From Streptomyces sp. NRRL F-5122 (GTDB lineage: Bacteria; Actinomycetota; Actinomycetes; Streptomycetales; Streptomycetaceae): DNA of 64,000 nt. Location: assembly GCF_001507435.1 (NCBI RefSeq), contig NZ_LMWH01000290.1, forward strand, positions 124,001 through 188,000, read 5' to 3'. The notes under the pieces are model-generated. The model was not told the origin of the DNA and did no database searches. It worked only from the letters and a program-made list of their open reading frames with translations. Shown here piece by piece: positions 52,499-63,026 of the stretch (its first letter is position 1; every line of letters starts with the position of its first letter). The position numbers were made by a program, and so were the translations under genes.

Positions 52499-53254
52499 TC
52501 ACCTCACCGGGTGACCTGCCGCCCGCAGGGTCTCCTTCACCTCGCCGATCCGCAGGTCGCCGAAGTGGAACACGGACGCCGCCAGGACGGCGTCGGCACC
52601 CGCGGCGATGGCCGGCGGGAAGTCGGCGGCCGCGCCGGCGCCGCCGGAGGCGATGACGGGGACGGTCACGTGCTTGCGCACGGCCGCGATCATCTCCAGG
52701 TCGTAGCCGTCCTTCGTCCCGTCCGCGTCCATCGAGTTGAGCAGGATCTCGCCCGCGCCCAGCTCGGCCGCCCGGTACGCCCACTCGACCGCGTCGATGC
52801 CGGTGCCGCGCCGTCCGCCGTGGGTGGTCACCTCGAACGAACCGGACGCCGTGCGGCGCGCGTCCACCGACAGCACCAGGACCTGTCGCCCGAACCGCTC
52901 GGCGATCTCGCGGATCAGGTCGGGGCGGGCGATCGCGGCCGTGTTGACGCCCACCTTGTCGGCGCCTGCCCGCAGCAGCCGGTCGACGTCCTCGGCCGTG
53001 CGGACACCACCGCCGACCGTCAGCGGGATGAACACCTGCTCGGCGGTGCGGCGCACCACGTCGTACGTCGTCTCACGGTTGCCCGAGGACGCGGTGATGT
53101 CCAGGAAGGTCAGTTCGTCGGCGCCCTCGGCGTCGTACACCTTGGCCATCTCGACGGGGTCGCCCGCGTCGCGCAGGTTCTGGAAGTTGACGCCCTTGAC
53201 GACCCGGCCGTTGTCCACGTCCAGGCAGGGGATGACTCGGACCGCCAGGGTCAT
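52499..53254 (-). CDS. hisF: Imidazole glycerol phosphate synthase, cyclase subunit
   Basis: A 251-residue TIM barrel that, with HisH, makes IGP and AICAR from PRFAR. The N-terminus [21 protein letters not shown] holds catalytic Asp (CLDVDNG). [23 protein letters not shown] and [22 protein letters not shown] contain the second catalytic Asp and phosphate sites. IASGGAGA and [12 protein letters not shown] close it. It is the last gene of the his operon, followed by a terminator. Confidence 0.96.
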   Translation of the reverse strand: MTLAVRVIPCLDVDNGRVVKGVNFQNLRDAGDPVEMAKVYDAEGADELTFLDITASSGNRETTYDVVRRTAEQVFIPLTVGGGVRTAEDVDRLLRAGADKVGVNTAAIARPDLIREIAERFGRQVLVLSVDARRTASGSFEVTTHGGRRGTGIDAVEWAYRAAELGAGEILLNSMDADGTKDGYDLEMIAAVRKHVTVPVIASGGAGAAADFPPAIAAGADAVLAASVFHFGDLRIGEVKETLRAAGHPVR

Positions 53255-53279
53255 GAATCCACGGCTCCTCTTGCTGCTT

Positions 53280-53672
53280 CTAGCCTCTGAAGGCTTCCAG
53301 TTCCACTTCGACCAGGATGCGGGGGTCGACGAAGCCCTCCACGACCAGCAGGGTCGCGGCCGGGCGCACGGAGTCGAAGATCTCCTTGTGGGCCCGGCCC
53401 ACGTCCTCGACGTCCCGCGGATGGGTCAGATACATCCGGGTCCGGATCACCGAACCGGGACCCAGCCCGAACTCGGCGATCGCCTCGAGTGCGCCGGTGA
53501 ACGCCACCTTGGCCTGCTCGTACGGGTCGCCTTCCCCGTACAGCACCGAGCCCTTGAAGGCCGTCGTACCGGCCACGAGCACACGGTCGCCCGCCGCGAC
53601 GGCACGTGCGAACCCGAAGGACTCTTCCCAGGGACTTCCGCTCTGCACGCGCCGTACGGCATCGGACGTCAT
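53280..53672 (-). CDS. RidA-family protein in the his operon
   Basis: A 130-residue protein of the YjgF/RidA fold. Family members hydrolyse reactive enamine/imine intermediates. [41 protein letters not shown] and a C-terminal [11 protein letters not shown] are seen. The substrate-binding Arg of true RidA appears as RTRMY. The start overlaps the hisA stop (ATGA). Its role in histidine synthesis is not known. Confidence 0.85.
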   Translation of the reverse strand: MTSDAVRRVQSGSPWEESFGFARAVAAGDRVLVAGTTAFKGSVLYGEGDPYEQAKVAFTGALEAIAEFGLGPGSVIRTRMYLTHPRDVEDVGRAHKEIFDSVRPAATLLVVEGFVDPRILVEVELEAFRG

Positions 53673-54394
53673 GACGACACTGCCTCCAAGGCCTCTTCCA
53701 GGGTGAACGCCTTCGCGTACAGGGCCTTCCCGACGATGGCACCCTCGACACCGAGCGGGACGAGATCGGCGAGCGCCCGCAGGTCGTCCAGGGAGGAGAC
53801 ACCGCCGGAGGCCACGACCGGGCGGCCGGTGGCCGCGCAGACGTCCTTCAGCAGCCGCAGGTTCGGGCCCTGGAGCGTGCCGTCCTTGGCGATGTCGGTG
53901 ACGACGTACCGCGCACAGCCCTCCTTGTCGAGGCGCTCCAGCGTCTCGTAGAGGTCGCCGCCGTCACGGGTCCAGCCCCGGCCCCGCAGGGTGGTACCCC
54001 GCACGTCGAGGCCGACCGCGATCCGGTCACCGTGCTCGGCGATCACCTCGGCGACCCACTCGGGCGTCTCCAGGGCCGCCGTGCCGAGGTTCACCCGGGT
54101 GCATCCGGTCGCCAGGGCGGCGGCCAGGGTCTCGTCGTCCCTGATGCCGCCGGACAGCTCGACCTTGATGTCCATCGCCCCGGTGACCTCGGCGACGAGC
54201 GCACGGTTGTCACCGGTGCCGAACGCGGCGTCCAGATCGACCAGGTGCAGCCACTCGGCGCCCGCCGCCTGCCAGGCGAGAGCGGCCTCCAGCGGGGAGC
54301 CGTAGGAGGTCTCGGTCCCGGACTCGCCGTGCACGAGGCGGACGGCCTGGCCGTCGCGGACGTCGACGGCGGGGAGGAGTTCGAGCTTGGCCAT
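53669..54394 (-). CDS. priA: Phosphoribosyl isomerase, dual HisA/TrpF enzyme
   Basis: A 241-residue TIM barrel. The N-terminus [21 protein letters not shown] has the first catalytic Asp (AVDVRDG), and [14 protein letters not shown] the second. [12 protein letters not shown] and [12 protein letters not shown] bind the phosphates. In Streptomyces this enzyme, PriA, isomerises both ProFAR and phosphoribosyl anthranilate. No trpF is present in this window. It lies three bases after hisH. Confidence 0.95.
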   Translation of the reverse strand: MAKLELLPAVDVRDGQAVRLVHGESGTETSYGSPLEAALAWQAAGAEWLHLVDLDAAFGTGDNRALVAEVTGAMDIKVELSGGIRDDETLAAALATGCTRVNLGTAALETPEWVAEVIAEHGDRIAVGLDVRGTTLRGRGWTRDGGDLYETLERLDKEGCARYVVTDIAKDGTLQGPNLRLLKDVCAATGRPVVASGGVSSLDDLRALADLVPLGVEGAIVGKALYAKAFTLEEALEAVSS

Positions 54395-54397
54395 GGT

Positions 54398-55039
54398 CTA
54401 CAGGGTTCCGATCCAGTTGGAGAGCAGCTGTGCTCCGGCGTCGCCGGACTTCTCGGGGTGGAACTGCGTGCCCCGCAGGGCACCGTTCTCGACGGCGGCC
54501 ACGAACGGCGCGCCGTGCGTCGTCCAGGTCACCTTGGGGGCGAGCAGCAGCCGGCTGCTCGTCTCGAACCGCCAGTCGTGGACGGCGTAGGAGTGCACGA
54601 AGTAGAAGCGCGCGTCCGCGTCCAGGCCGGCGAACAGCTCGGAGTCGGACGGCGCCTCGACGGTGTTCCAGCCCATGTGGGGCACGATCTCGGCCTGGAG
54701 CGGCTCGACGGTGCCGGGCCACTCGTCGAGGCCCTCGGTCTCCACACCGTGCTCGATGCCGCGCGCGAACAGGATCTGCATGCCTACGCAGATGCCCATG
54801 ACCGGACGGCCCCCGGACAGGCGGCGGTCGATGATCCAGTCACCGCGCGCCCGCTTCAGACCCTCCATGCAGGCGGCGAAGGCCCCGACGCCCGGCACCA
54901 GGAGGCCGTCGGCGTTCATGGCTGCGTCGTAGTCACGGGTGATCTCGACATCGGCTCCCGCACGAGCCAGCGCACGCTCGGCGGAGCGGACGTTGCCGAA
55001 GCCGTAGTCGAAGACCACGACGCTCTTCGCAGCGCTCAA
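54398..55039 (-). CDS. hisH: Imidazole glycerol phosphate synthase, glutaminase subunit
   Basis: A 213-residue class I amidotransferase that feeds ammonia to HisF. The nucleophile is in [19 protein letters not shown] holds the His/Glu pair, and GWNTVEAP and FVHSYAV are typical. The start is taken as TTG 55039, since GGAGG lies seven bases before it. A GTG two codons earlier would leave only one base between GGAGG and the start. TTG overlaps the stop of the small membrane-protein gene (TTGA), which supports translational coupling. Confidence 0.92.
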   Translation of the reverse strand: MSAAKSVVVFDYGFGNVRSAERALARAGADVEITRDYDAAMNADGLLVPGVGAFAACMEGLKRARGDWIIDRRLSGGRPVMGICVGMQILFARGIEHGVETEGLDEWPGTVEPLQAEIVPHMGWNTVEAPSDSELFAGLDADARFYFVHSYAVHDWRFETSSRLLLAPKVTWTTHGAPFVAAVENGALRGTQFHPEKSGDAGAQLLSNWIGTL

Positions 55040-55200
55040 TTCCACACCTCCAGCCGGAGGACGCCGGCGACGAGGCACAGGCCCGCGCTGATCGAGAGCA
55101 ACACGATCAGGCTCCTCGGCATCTGCTGCTTGGCGAAGGAGATGATTCCGCCGACGAGGAAGAGGCCGACGACGATGAGGACGGTGGACAGTCCGTTCAT
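55036..55200 (-). CDS. 54-residue membrane protein between hisB and hisH
   Basis: ATG 55200 starts a 54-residue frame with two hydrophobic helices, [18 protein letters not shown] and [18 protein letters not shown], separated by the basic [10 protein letters not shown]. It ends LEVWN and TGA, with the TGA overlapping the hisH TTG. It begins four bases after hisB. The function is unknown. Position, hydrophobic pattern and coupled ends make it a real gene. Confidence 0.72.
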   Translation of the reverse strand: MNGLSTVLIVVGLFLVGGIISFAKQQMPRSLIVLLSISAGLCLVAGVLRLEVWN

Positions 55201-55204
55201 GGCT

Positions 55205-55807
55205 TTACAGCGCGCCCTTCGTGGAGGGGAGGATGCCGGCCGCGCGGGGGTCGCGCTCGCTCGCGTACCGCAGAGCCCGTGCCAGCGCCTTGAACTGGCA
55301 CTCCACGATGTGGTGCGCGTTGCGCCCGTAGGGCACGTGCACGTGCAGCGCGATCTGGGCCTGGGCGACGAAGGACTCCAGGATGTGCCGGGTCATCGTG
55401 GTGTCGTACTCGCCGATCATCGGCGCCATGTTCTCGGGCTCGGTGTGCACGAGGTACGGGCGGCCGGACAGGTCGACGGTGACCTCGGCGAGCGACTCGT
55501 CCAGCGGGACCGTGCAGTTGCCGAAACGGTAGATCCCCACCTTGTCGCCGAGCGCCTGTTTGAAGGCTGCGCCGAGCGCGAGGGCGGTGTCCTCGATGGT
55601 GTGGTGCGAGTCGATGTGCAGATCGCCGTCGGTCTTCACCGTCAGGTCGAACAGACCGTGCCTGCCCAGCTGGTCGAGCATGTGGTCGTAGAAGCCGACA
55701 CCGGTGGCGATGTCGGTCCTCCCGGTGCCGTCGAGGTCGATCTCGACGAGGACCGAGGTCTCCTTGGTGGTGCGCTCGATTCTTCCGACGCGTCCCTCGC
55801 GAGTCAT
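55205..55807 (-). CDS. hisB: Imidazoleglycerol-phosphate dehydratase
   Basis: A 200-residue monofunctional enzyme without a phosphatase domain. It dehydrates IGP with Mn2+. [27 protein letters not shown] and its second-half repeat [24 protein letters not shown] carry the metal-binding histidines. The start overlaps the hisC stop (ATGA). Confidence 0.96.
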   Translation of the reverse strand: MTREGRVGRIERTTKETSVLVEIDLDGTGRTDIATGVGFYDHMLDQLGRHGLFDLTVKTDGDLHIDSHHTIEDTALALGAAFKQALGDKVGIYRFGNCTVPLDESLAEVTVDLSGRPYLVHTEPENMAPMIGEYDTTMTRHILESFVAQAQIALHVHVPYGRNAHHIVECQFKALARALRYASERDPRAAGILPSTKGAL

Positions 55808-56913
55808 GCGCTGTACTCCTTCTTCAGTTCACGTACCGCGTCGAGGAACGCGTCGTTCTCCTGTGGGGTTCCGGTGGACACCCGCAGCCATCCGGGCACG
55901 CCGTTGTCCCGGACCAGGACACCCCGGTCGAGGATTCCCCGCCAGGCCTCGTGGGCGTCGGCGAACCGTCCGAACTGCACGAAGTTCGCGTCGGAATCCG
56001 TCACGTCGTACCCGAGCGCGCGCAGTTCCGCGACGAGCCGGTCCCGCTCGGACTTCAGCTGCTCGACGTACTTCAGCAGAGTGTCGGTGTGCTCCAGGGC
56101 GGCCAGGGCGGTCGCCTGGGTGATCGCCGACAGGTGGTACGGCAGCCGTACGAGCTGGACCGCGTCCACGACCGCCGGGTGGGCGGCGAGGTAGCCGAGG
56201 CGCAGGCCCGCCGCCCCGAATGCCTTCGACATCGTCCGCGACAGGACGAGGTTCGGCCGGCCCTCGATGAGCGGCAGCAGCGAGTTGCCGTGGCTGAACT
56301 CGATGTACGCCTCGTCCACGACGACCATGGAGGGCTTCGCCGCCTGCGCGGCCTCGTACAGGGCGAGGACCGTCCCGGCGGGGACCGCGTTGCCGGTGGG
56401 GTTGTTGGGGGTCGTGACGAAGACGACGTCCGGCCGGTTCTCGGCGATCGCCTTCTCGGCCGCGGCGACGTCGATCGTGAAGTCCTCCTCCCGCGGGCCC
56501 GGGATCCAGCCGGTGCCGGTACCGCGCGCGATGAGCGCGTGCATCGAGTACGACGGCTCGAAACCCATCGCCGTGCGGCCGGGCCCGCCGAACGTCTGCA
56601 GCAGCTGCTGGATGACCTCGTTGGAGCCGTTGGCCGCCCAGACGTTCTCGAGGGCGACCTCGTACCCGCCGGTCTTGGTCAGGTACTCGGCGAGCCTCGT
56701 ACGCAGCTCGACGGCGTCCCGGTCCGGGTAGCGGTTGAGGTGCCGGGCGGCGTGGCGCACCCGCTCGGCGATCCGCTCGACCAGCGGCTCGGGCAGCGGG
56801 TACGGGTTCTCGTTGGTGTTCAGCCGCACGGGGACGTCCAACTGGGGTGCGCCGTAGGGCGACTTCCCCCGCAGTTCGTCCCGTACGGGAAGATCGTCGA
56901 TTCCGAAGCTCAC
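55804..56913 (-). CDS. hisC: Histidinol-phosphate aminotransferase
   Basis: A 369-residue PLP enzyme of fold type [12 protein letters not shown] opens the core, [12 protein letters not shown] holds a PLP-phosphate site, [11 protein letters not shown] and VVDEAYIEF follow, and the Schiff-base Lys is in [28 protein letters not shown] is the C-terminal substrate Arg. The start overlaps the hisD stop (ATGA). Confidence 0.96.
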   Translation of the reverse strand: MSFGIDDLPVRDELRGKSPYGAPQLDVPVRLNTNENPYPLPEPLVERIAERVRHAARHLNRYPDRDAVELRTRLAEYLTKTGGYEVALENVWAANGSNEVIQQLLQTFGGPGRTAMGFEPSYSMHALIARGTGTGWIPGPREEDFTIDVAAAEKAIAENRPDVVFVTTPNNPTGNAVPAGTVLALYEAAQAAKPSMVVVDEAYIEFSHGNSLLPLIEGRPNLVLSRTMSKAFGAAGLRLGYLAAHPAVVDAVQLVRLPYHLSAITQATALAALEHTDTLLKYVEQLKSERDRLVAELRALGYDVTDSDANFVQFGRFADAHEAWRGILDRGVLVRDNGVPGWLRVSTGTPQENDAFLDAVRELKKEYSA

Positions 56914-58235
56914 TTGCTCTCAGGCACCTTCCAGCCGAACCGGGCCTTGATCGCGGCGCCGTGCGCCGGCAGGTCCTCCGCCTCCGCGAGCGTCACCACA
57001 TGGTGGGCGACCTCGGCCAGCGCGTCTTTCGAGTAGTCGACGACATGGATGCCGCGCAGGAAGGACTGGACGGACAGGCCCGAGGAGTGGCAGGCGCATC
57101 CGCCGGTCGGCAGCACATGGTTGGAACCGGCCGCGTAGTCGCCGAGGGAGACCGGCGCCCAGGGGCCGACGAAGATCGCGCCCGCGTTCCGCACCCGGTC
57201 GGCCACCGCGGCGGCGTCCGCCGTCTGGATCTCCAGGTGTTCGGCACCGTAGGCGTCGACCACCTTGAGGCCCTCCTCGACGCCGTCGACGAGCACGATC
57301 GCGGACTGCCTGCCCGCGAGCGCCGGGCGGATCCGGTCCTCGATGTGCTTGGTGGCCTCGACCTGCGGCTCCAGTTCCTTCTCCACCGCGTCGGCGAGGT
57401 CCACCGAGTCGGTGACCAGGACGGCGGCCGCCAGCGGGTCGTGCTCGGCCTGGCTGATCAGGTCCGCGGCGACATGCACCGGATCGGCGGTCTCGTCCGC
57501 GAGGACCGCGATCTCGGTGGGACCGGCCTCCGCGTCGATGCCGATCCTGCCGGTGAAGTAGCGCTTGGCCGCGGCGACCCAGATGTTGCCGGGGCCGGTG
57601 ACCATGGTGGCCGGCGGGCAGGACTCGGTGCCGTAGGCGAACATGGCGACCGCGGTCGCACCGCCGGCCGCGTACACCTCGTCGACACCCAGCAGGGCGC
57701 AGGCGGCCAGGATCGTCGGGTGCGGCAGTCCGCCGAACTCGGCCTGGGCCGGGGAGGCGAGGGCGACGGACTCGACACCCGCCTCCTGCGCGGGCACGAC
57801 GTTCATGATCACGGAGGAGGGGTAGACGGAGCGGCCGCCCGGCGCGTACAGCCCGACGCGGTCCACCGGAACCCACTTCTCGGTGACGGTGCCGCCGGGT
57901 ACGACCCGGGTGGTGTGCGCGGTGCGGCGCTGCTCGCGGTGGACCAGACGGGCGCGGCGGATGGACTCCTCCAGGGCCGCGCGCACGGCCGGGTCGAGCC
58001 CGTCGAGCGCCGCACCGAGGGCCTCGGCCGGGACCCGAACGGACTCCAGGCGTACACCGTCGAACTTCTCGGCGAAGTCGATCAGCGCCGCGTCGCCGCG
58101 ATGATGCACGGCCTCGCAGATCGGGCGCACCTTCTCCAGGGCGGCCGAAACGTCGAAGTCGGCTCGGGGCAGCAGGTCACGCAGGGCAGGCCCTTCGGGG
58201 AGGGCGTCGCCGCGCAGATCGATTCGGGAGATCAC
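56910..58235 (-). CDS. hisD: Histidinol dehydrogenase
   Basis: A 441-residue zinc enzyme that oxidises histidinol twice to histidine. [57 protein letters not shown] (metal Gln/His) and [15 protein letters not shown] are seen. GTG 58235 begins VISRIDLRG, the usual start. It is the first gene of the his operon, with an inverted repeat 40 bp upstream. Confidence 0.96.
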   Translation of the reverse strand: MISRIDLRGDALPEGPALRDLLPRADFDVSAALEKVRPICEAVHHRGDAALIDFAEKFDGVRLESVRVPAEALGAALDGLDPAVRAALEESIRRARLVHREQRRTAHTTRVVPGGTVTEKWVPVDRVGLYAPGGRSVYPSSVIMNVVPAQEAGVESVALASPAQAEFGGLPHPTILAACALLGVDEVYAAGGATAVAMFAYGTESCPPATMVTGPGNIWVAAAKRYFTGRIGIDAEAGPTEIAVLADETADPVHVAADLISQAEHDPLAAAVLVTDSVDLADAVEKELEPQVEATKHIEDRIRPALAGRQSAIVLVDGVEEGLKVVDAYGAEHLEIQTADAAAVADRVRNAGAIFVGPWAPVSLGDYAAGSNHVLPTGGCACHSSGLSVQSFLRGIHVVDYSKDALAEVAHHVVTLAEAEDLPAHGAAIKARFGWKVPESK

Positions 58236-58274
58236 AGGGCTAATTCTCTCAGACGGCGATGGCCCGCTGGACAG

Positions 58275-58295
58275 CCGTATCAATGGCTGATACGG
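58275..58295. repeat. Inverted repeat in the his-operon leader
   Basis: CCGTATCA (58275-58282) and TGATACGG (58288-58295) are perfectly inverted around a 5-base centre, 40 bp before the hisD start. It could be an operator or a leader hairpin. Confidence 0.5.
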
Positions 58296-58935
58296 AGCGT
58301 GGTCGGCCGCGCGGATTGCGTGGCCACCGGGGCGGTGGCGGGGGGCCCCGCTCGCGCGGCGGCCGACCCGCGCCCGCGCGTGTCGCGGCGTGGGCGACAC
58401 ACCCGGCGCCAGTCGGCAAGGGGGGTGCCCGGCGGCCCGCTCCCGGCCCCGGCACCGGGCTCGAGGTGTCCGCCCGCCGGCGGACCCGCCGGATGCCGGA
58501 GTTTGGTCCGGTGTGCCCCGAACGGCCACCCGCTCCACACCGGCGCCGAGATCCGGCCGAACTGCCCGGCGACGCTCGCGACCGCCGGGGCGCAACCGCC
58601 GCTCCGGGCGGGCCCCGAAACGCCTCGCCGTCCGCGATCCGGAATCCGCGTTCCGGTACCTGGGATCCGATCGGCCCGGGTCCGCCGCCCCCGGCTCCCG
58701 GCCCTCATGCGCGGTGGCGCCGAGACCGTGCGCCGACCGGCCCCGGGCCCCTCGACCTCCGGCGATGCGGTTCCGCGACCCGCCACGGCGGTGTGACGGG
58801 CATCCGGGATGGCCGGATCGGGTGACCGACACCCCGCCCGGAAGATCGTCTTCACCGATAGCGTTCGGCCGGTCACACAACGGGCATGAACGGTCGTACG
58901 TGACCCGTGAGTAGCCGGGGAGAAGGGAAGGTGCC
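58296..58935. other. 640-bp gap without a gene between hisD and the next gene
   Basis: The sequence is extremely GC rich and its open frames are low-complexity Pro/Arg/Gly strings without motif, and none has a ribosome site. The last 100 bp (58830-58935) are less GC rich and probably hold the promoter of the downstream membrane-protein gene. I see no other structure. Confidence 0.55.
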
Positions 58936-60516
58936 GTGACCGAGGGTGCCGGCGTCCACGACGGGGACCTGCCGGAGGACCTGACCGCGACAGAGGCCGG
59001 GATGTGGCAGGCCTTCCGCAACGGCAGCGAGTACGACCTGCGCAGCGGGGACGCCGCCGCGGACGATCCGCACGGCGGCGTCCCCTGGGGACCCGACCGC
59101 TCCGTGCGGGCACGGATCGTGGCCTGGCTGCTCCTGGACGGGCCGCACGCGCTGGCGGGGCGGGTCTCCTCGCTCAAGCTGACCGGTGTGCGGATCACCG
59201 ACACGCTGGACCTGGCGGGCGGCACGATCGTGCCCTACGTGGAGCTGATGGCCTGCCGGTTCGAGAAGGAGGTCCTCCTGCCGGAGGCCCGCTTCACGAC
59301 CGTACGGCTGGTGGACTGCTCGGTGCCGCGTCTGGAGGCGGCACGGGTGCAGACCGAGGGTGATCTGCATCTGCCCCGCTGCCGCTTCCACAACGGCGTG
59401 CGGCTCACCGACGCGCACATCGGCACCGATCTGCTGCTCAACCAGGCCGTCGTGTACCGGGACCGGCGCGGCCGCTCGATCACCGCGGACGGGCTGACCG
59501 TCGGACAGGACCTCCAGGCCGAGATGCTGGAGTCGCACGGCGAGCTGAGCCTGCGCAGCGCGACCGTCGGCGTCTCACTGAGTCTGCGCGGCGCCCGGCT
59601 GACCAACCCGTACGGCCGGCTGGCGCTGAACGCCCCGCAGCTGACGGTGGAGCGCTCGCTCTACCTCACCCCGGCGGGCGTCGGCAATCCGCTGCTGACC
59701 AGTGGGACGACGCCCGCGCGCGGGACGCGGGTGCAGCGGTTCGAGTGCCGGGGCGGGATCCGACTGGACGACGGGCGGTTCGGGGACGCCGTCGACCTCG
59801 AGCAGGCCCTCTTCGCCCTGGAGGACGACCAGGAGCTGTCCCTGCGCCGGATCCAGACCCCGGAGCTGCGCTTCCTGGGCGAGGGACCCGAGCGCGGCAA
59901 GGTGGTCCTCTCGGGCGGCCGGATCGTCACCCTCGTCGACCGATGGACGAGCTGGCCGGTCACAGGCAACCTGCACATGGGCGGTTTCACCTACGAGAAC
60001 CTCGTCCCGCAGGACGCCTTCCCGCTCGCCCGGCGCCTGGAGTGGGTGTCGGCGGCGACCGCCGAGTACAACCCGGAACCCTATGAGCGGCTCGCGACCG
60101 TGCTGCGCAATTCCGGGGAGGACGAGGACGCCCGCGAGGTGCTGCTCGCCAAGCAGCGGCGCCGACGCGAGACGCTGCCGCTCGGGGCCAAGCTGTGGGG
60201 GTACGCGCAGGACTGGACCGTCGCCTACGGCTACCGGCCCGGCCGCGCGGCGGTGTGGATGGCGGTGTTGTGGGCGGCGACGTCCATCGCGTTCTCGCAC
60301 GCGAGCCACCCCCCGGTGAACAAGGACGGCCATCCGGCGTGGAACCCCTCCCTCCTCGCCCTTGACCTGCTCCTGCCCGTCATCGACCTCGGCCAGGTCG
60401 GGCAGTGGCAGCTGAGCGGCGGCTGGCAGTGGCTTTCCGCGGTGGTCATCCTGCTGGGCTGGATCCTGGCGACGACCATCGCGGCGGGGGCGACGCGCCT
60501 GCTGCGGCGGGGCTGA
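58936..60516 (+). CDS. Membrane-anchored protein with pentapeptide-like beta-helix repeats
   Basis: A 526-residue protein. After about 60 residues, residues 70-340 contain repeated strands such as [34 protein letters not shown] and [17 protein letters not shown]. Short hydrophobic-x-G/A-x units suggest a right-handed beta-helix. Two or three transmembrane helices lie near the C-terminus ([31 protein letters not shown]). Homologues are sometimes called membrane-associated oxidoreductases, but no cofactor motif is seen. The start is GTG 58936, after GAAGGGAAGG. The function is unknown. Confidence 0.77.
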   Translation: MTEGAGVHDGDLPEDLTATEAGMWQAFRNGSEYDLRSGDAAADDPHGGVPWGPDRSVRARIVAWLLLDGPHALAGRVSSLKLTGVRITDTLDLAGGTIVPYVELMACRFEKEVLLPEARFTTVRLVDCSVPRLEAARVQTEGDLHLPRCRFHNGVRLTDAHIGTDLLLNQAVVYRDRRGRSITADGLTVGQDLQAEMLESHGELSLRSATVGVSLSLRGARLTNPYGRLALNAPQLTVERSLYLTPAGVGNPLLTSGTTPARGTRVQRFECRGGIRLDDGRFGDAVDLEQALFALEDDQELSLRRIQTPELRFLGEGPERGKVVLSGGRIVTLVDRWTSWPVTGNLHMGGFTYENLVPQDAFPLARRLEWVSAATAEYNPEPYERLATVLRNSGEDEDAREVLLAKQRRRRETLPLGAKLWGYAQDWTVAYGYRPGRAAVWMAVLWAATSIAFSHASHPPVNKDGHPAWNPSLLALDLLLPVIDLGQVGQWQLSGGWQWLSAVVILLGWILATTIAAGATRLLRRG

Positions 60517-60581
60517 ACCGGGCAGCGGCCGGACGGCATACACATAGGGGCCCAACAGCACCGAAACAGCCTTCTTTTACC

Positions 60582-60602
60582 TACTCTTGACTATTGAGAG
60601 TA
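60582..60602. promoter_or_regulatory. A+T-rich inverted repeat upstream of 60659 gene
   Basis: TACTCT (60582-60587) and AGAGTA (60597-60602) flank 9 bp. The stretch also contains TTGACT, a possible -35 element. It lies about 60 bp before the next gene and is unusually A+T rich here, so it is probably its promoter. Confidence 0.35.
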
Positions 60603-60658
60603 CAACTAACTGCGGATTGGGTTTTCGCCCTGGCGCGTTCCCGACCTGCGGCTTTTCA

Positions 60659-61708
60659 ATGGTCGACACCATGTCACTGCTGCGCGCGTTCATCCGTACG
60701 ACACGGATGACCCGTTCCTCCTCCCACCTCGCTCCCGGGCTGCCCGCGGACGCCGAGGTGCTGCTCGACGCCCCCGACGAGCACCTCGCACCGGCGCTGG
60801 TCGCGGCGGCCCAGGGCGACCACGGCCCGGCGGCCAAACTGCTCGCGACCACACGGGAGAACGCCGAGTGGGAGGACCGCGACCGGTATGTGACACGGCT
60901 CGCCGATTTCGCCCGCTTTCGCGACGAATGGTTCGAGGAGTGGTGCGCCGTCTCCCCTGACGACCCGGACGCGCTGCTGGTGAAGGCGGAACTGACCCTG
61001 ACGCACGCGTGGGAGTCACCCGACCGTGCCGAACTGCTGCGGCTGACGGGCCCGTTGATCGCGACCGCCTGCGAGGGCGATCCGCGCGACCCCGTGCCGT
61101 GGCGGATCGCGCTCGACCACGCACGGGGCACCGAAGCGGGCCACCGGGAGTTCGAACGCCTGTGGGGCGAGGCAGTTCACCGCTGCGCGCACCACTACGG
61201 CTGCCACGTGGCGGCCCTGCGCTACCTCGCCTCCTCCTGGCACGGATCGCACGGCGAGTGCCTCGACTTCGCCGAGACCGCCGCGCAGGACACGCTGCCC
61301 GGCTCCCTCGTGCAGGCGCTCCCCGTGCGTGCGGCCTTCGCCTATCTCGCCTACGGCGGCGGCACGGAGGTGGGCCGCGAACGGCTGGACGCGGCGGCGG
61401 ACCGGGCGATCGCGCTGTCGGCACGGTACGCGGCCGCCGACCCGTGGCCCGCGGAGGTGCGCAACCTCCTGACGTTCGTCCTGGTCGGGCTGGAGCGCTG
61501 GGAGGACGCGATGGCCCAGCTGCGCATGATCGGCCCGTATGCCACCTCGTTCCCCTGGGACCGGGTCGACGACGATCCCCTGGGCCTGTTCCTGCGGCTA
61601 CGGGAGGGCGTCAGCCGCGAGGTGTCGGCCGGCCGGCCCGCGCGTCCGGCCCGGCCGCTGCTTCCACGAAGTGGGCATGCCGGGCCCACGTCGTCGCGCG
61701 GCCATTAG
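60659..61708 (+). CDS. Hypothetical protein, helical (TPR-like)
   Basis: A 349-residue soluble protein that I do not recognise by name. It is almost wholly helical, with Trp/Glu/Asp-rich stretches (FRDEWFEEWCAVSPDDPDALLVKAEL, in part) reminiscent of tetratricopeptide arrays. No catalytic motif is visible. ATG 60659 or 60671 may start it; the frame upstream of that is not conserved-looking. It ends 11 bp before the LON-domain gene, so the two may be co-transcribed. Confidence 0.7.
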   Translation: MVDTMSLLRAFIRTTRMTRSSSHLAPGLPADAEVLLDAPDEHLAPALVAAAQGDHGPAAKLLATTRENAEWEDRDRYVTRLADFARFRDEWFEEWCAVSPDDPDALLVKAELTLTHAWESPDRAELLRLTGPLIATACEGDPRDPVPWRIALDHARGTEAGHREFERLWGEAVHRCAHHYGCHVAALRYLASSWHGSHGECLDFAETAAQDTLPGSLVQALPVRAAFAYLAYGGGTEVGRERLDAAADRAIALSARYAAADPWPAEVRNLLTFVLVGLERWEDAMAQLRMIGPYATSFPWDRVDDDPLGLFLRLREGVSREVSAGRPARPARPLLPRSGHAGPTSSRGH

Positions 61709-61719
61709 GCTTTCCCGTC

Positions 61720-62460
61720 GTGACCACCGTCCGGCTCCCGCTCTTCCCCCTGAACTCGGTGCTGTTCCCGGGACTCGTGCTCCCGCTGAACGTCTTCGAG
61801 GAGCGCTATCGCGCCATGATGCGCGAACTCCTGAAGACCCCCGAGGACGAACCGCGCCGCTTCGCCGTCGTCGCGATCCGCGACGGCCACGAGGTGGCTC
61901 CCAGCACTCCGGGCATGCCCGACCCGACAACCGTGCCCGACCGGGGACCCGCCGCGGGTTTCGGGGCTGATCCGGCCAAGGCCTTCCACAGGGTGGGCTG
62001 TATCGCGGACGCGGCGACGGTCCGGGAACGGGCCGACGGCACGTTCGAGGTGCTGGCGACGGGCACCACCCGTGTCCGTCTGCTCTCGGTGGACGCCTCG
62101 GGCCCGTATCTGACGGCCGAGTTGGAGGAGCTGCCGGAGGAGCAGGGCGACGAGGCGGGCGCGCTCGCGGAGGGTGTGCTGCGGGCGTTCCGGCAGTACC
62201 AGAAGCGGCTCGCGGGCGCGCGGGAGAGGTCGCTGTCGACGGGTGCGGATCTGCCGGACGAGCCGTCGGTGGTGTCCTACCTGGTGGCGGCGGCGGTGAT
62301 GCTGGACACGCCGACGAAGCAGCGGCTGCTCCAGGCACCGGACACCGCCTCCCGCCTCCGCGACGAGCTGAAACTGCTTCGCTCGGAGACGTCGATCATC
62401 CGTAGTCTGCCGTCGTTGCCGGCGTCCGAGCTGACACGGACTCCGACCAGTCTGAACTGA
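61720..62460 (+). CDS. LON-substrate-binding-domain protein
   Basis: A 246-residue protein consisting of the N-terminal LON substrate-binding domain without ATPase or protease parts. LPLFPLNSVLFPGLVLPLNVFEERYRAM, in parts LFPLNSVLFPG and LNVFEERY, is diagnostic. A helical C-terminus follows (VVSYLVAAAVMLDTPTKQRLLQ). It may bind misfolded peptides; its function is unproven. The start is GTG 61720. Confidence 0.87.
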   Translation: MTTVRLPLFPLNSVLFPGLVLPLNVFEERYRAMMRELLKTPEDEPRRFAVVAIRDGHEVAPSTPGMPDPTTVPDRGPAAGFGADPAKAFHRVGCIADAATVRERADGTFEVLATGTTRVRLLSVDASGPYLTAELEELPEEQGDEAGALAEGVLRAFRQYQKRLAGARERSLSTGADLPDEPSVVSYLVAAAVMLDTPTKQRLLQAPDTASRLRDELKLLRSETSIIRSLPSLPASELTRTPTSLN

Positions 62461-62486
62461 AGCACGACATGTGGGGAACGGCCGGG

Positions 62487-62987
62487 ATGGCGAAGAAGAC
62501 CAAGAAGCAGCAGCCCGGGGGAACCCCGGCGACGGTGGCGCTGACCTCGGCCGGAGTGGAGTTCACGGTCCACTCCTACGAACACGACCCGTCCCACCCC
62601 TCCTACGGCGAGGAGGCGGCGGAGGCGATGGGCGTGTCCCCCGACCGGGTCTTCAAGACGCTGGTGGCGGACGTGGACGGCGCACTGGTCGTCGGGGTGG
62701 TCCCCGTGGCGGGATCACTGGACCTGAAGGCGCTGGCGACCGCGGTGGGCGGCAAGCGCGCCGCGATGGCCGACCCGACCCTGGCAGAGCGCACGACCGG
62801 GTACGTGCGGGGCGGCATCTCTCCGGTGGGCCAGCGCAAGAAGCTGCGCACGGTGGTCGACGACTCGGCGTCGTCGCACGCCACGATCTGCGTCTCGGCG
62901 GGCCGCCGCGGCCTGGAGGTGGAATTGGCCCCCGACGACCTCGCGAGGGTCACAGAGGCGATCCTGGCGCCGATCGCGCGTGCGTGA
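62487..62987 (+). CDS. ybaK: YbaK/EbsC-type Cys-tRNA(Pro) deacylase
   Basis: A 166-residue editing enzyme that hydrolyses mis-charged aminoacyl-tRNA. FKTLVADVDG holds the catalytic Lys, and VGGKRAAMAD, GYVRGGISPVGQRKKL and the C-terminal ELAPDDLARVT are typical of YbaK. ATG 62487 (MAKKTKK) is preferred; an ATG six codons earlier is possible. It lies 26 bp after the LON-domain gene. Confidence 0.92.
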   Translation: MAKKTKKQQPGGTPATVALTSAGVEFTVHSYEHDPSHPSYGEEAAEAMGVSPDRVFKTLVADVDGALVVGVVPVAGSLDLKALATAVGGKRAAMADPTLAERTTGYVRGGISPVGQRKKLRTVVDDSASSHATICVSAGRRGLEVELAPDDLARVTEAILAPIARA

Positions 62988-63026
62988 GCACTCGACGGAC
63001 GGCCGTTCCTCGGCTAGTACGGAAAC

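Noticed and set aside
58259..58825. Long plus-strand frame in the hisD upstream gap
   Set aside because: Its product is a Pro/Arg/Gly string without motif, and no start signal is present. Opposite-strand frames in the gap look the same.
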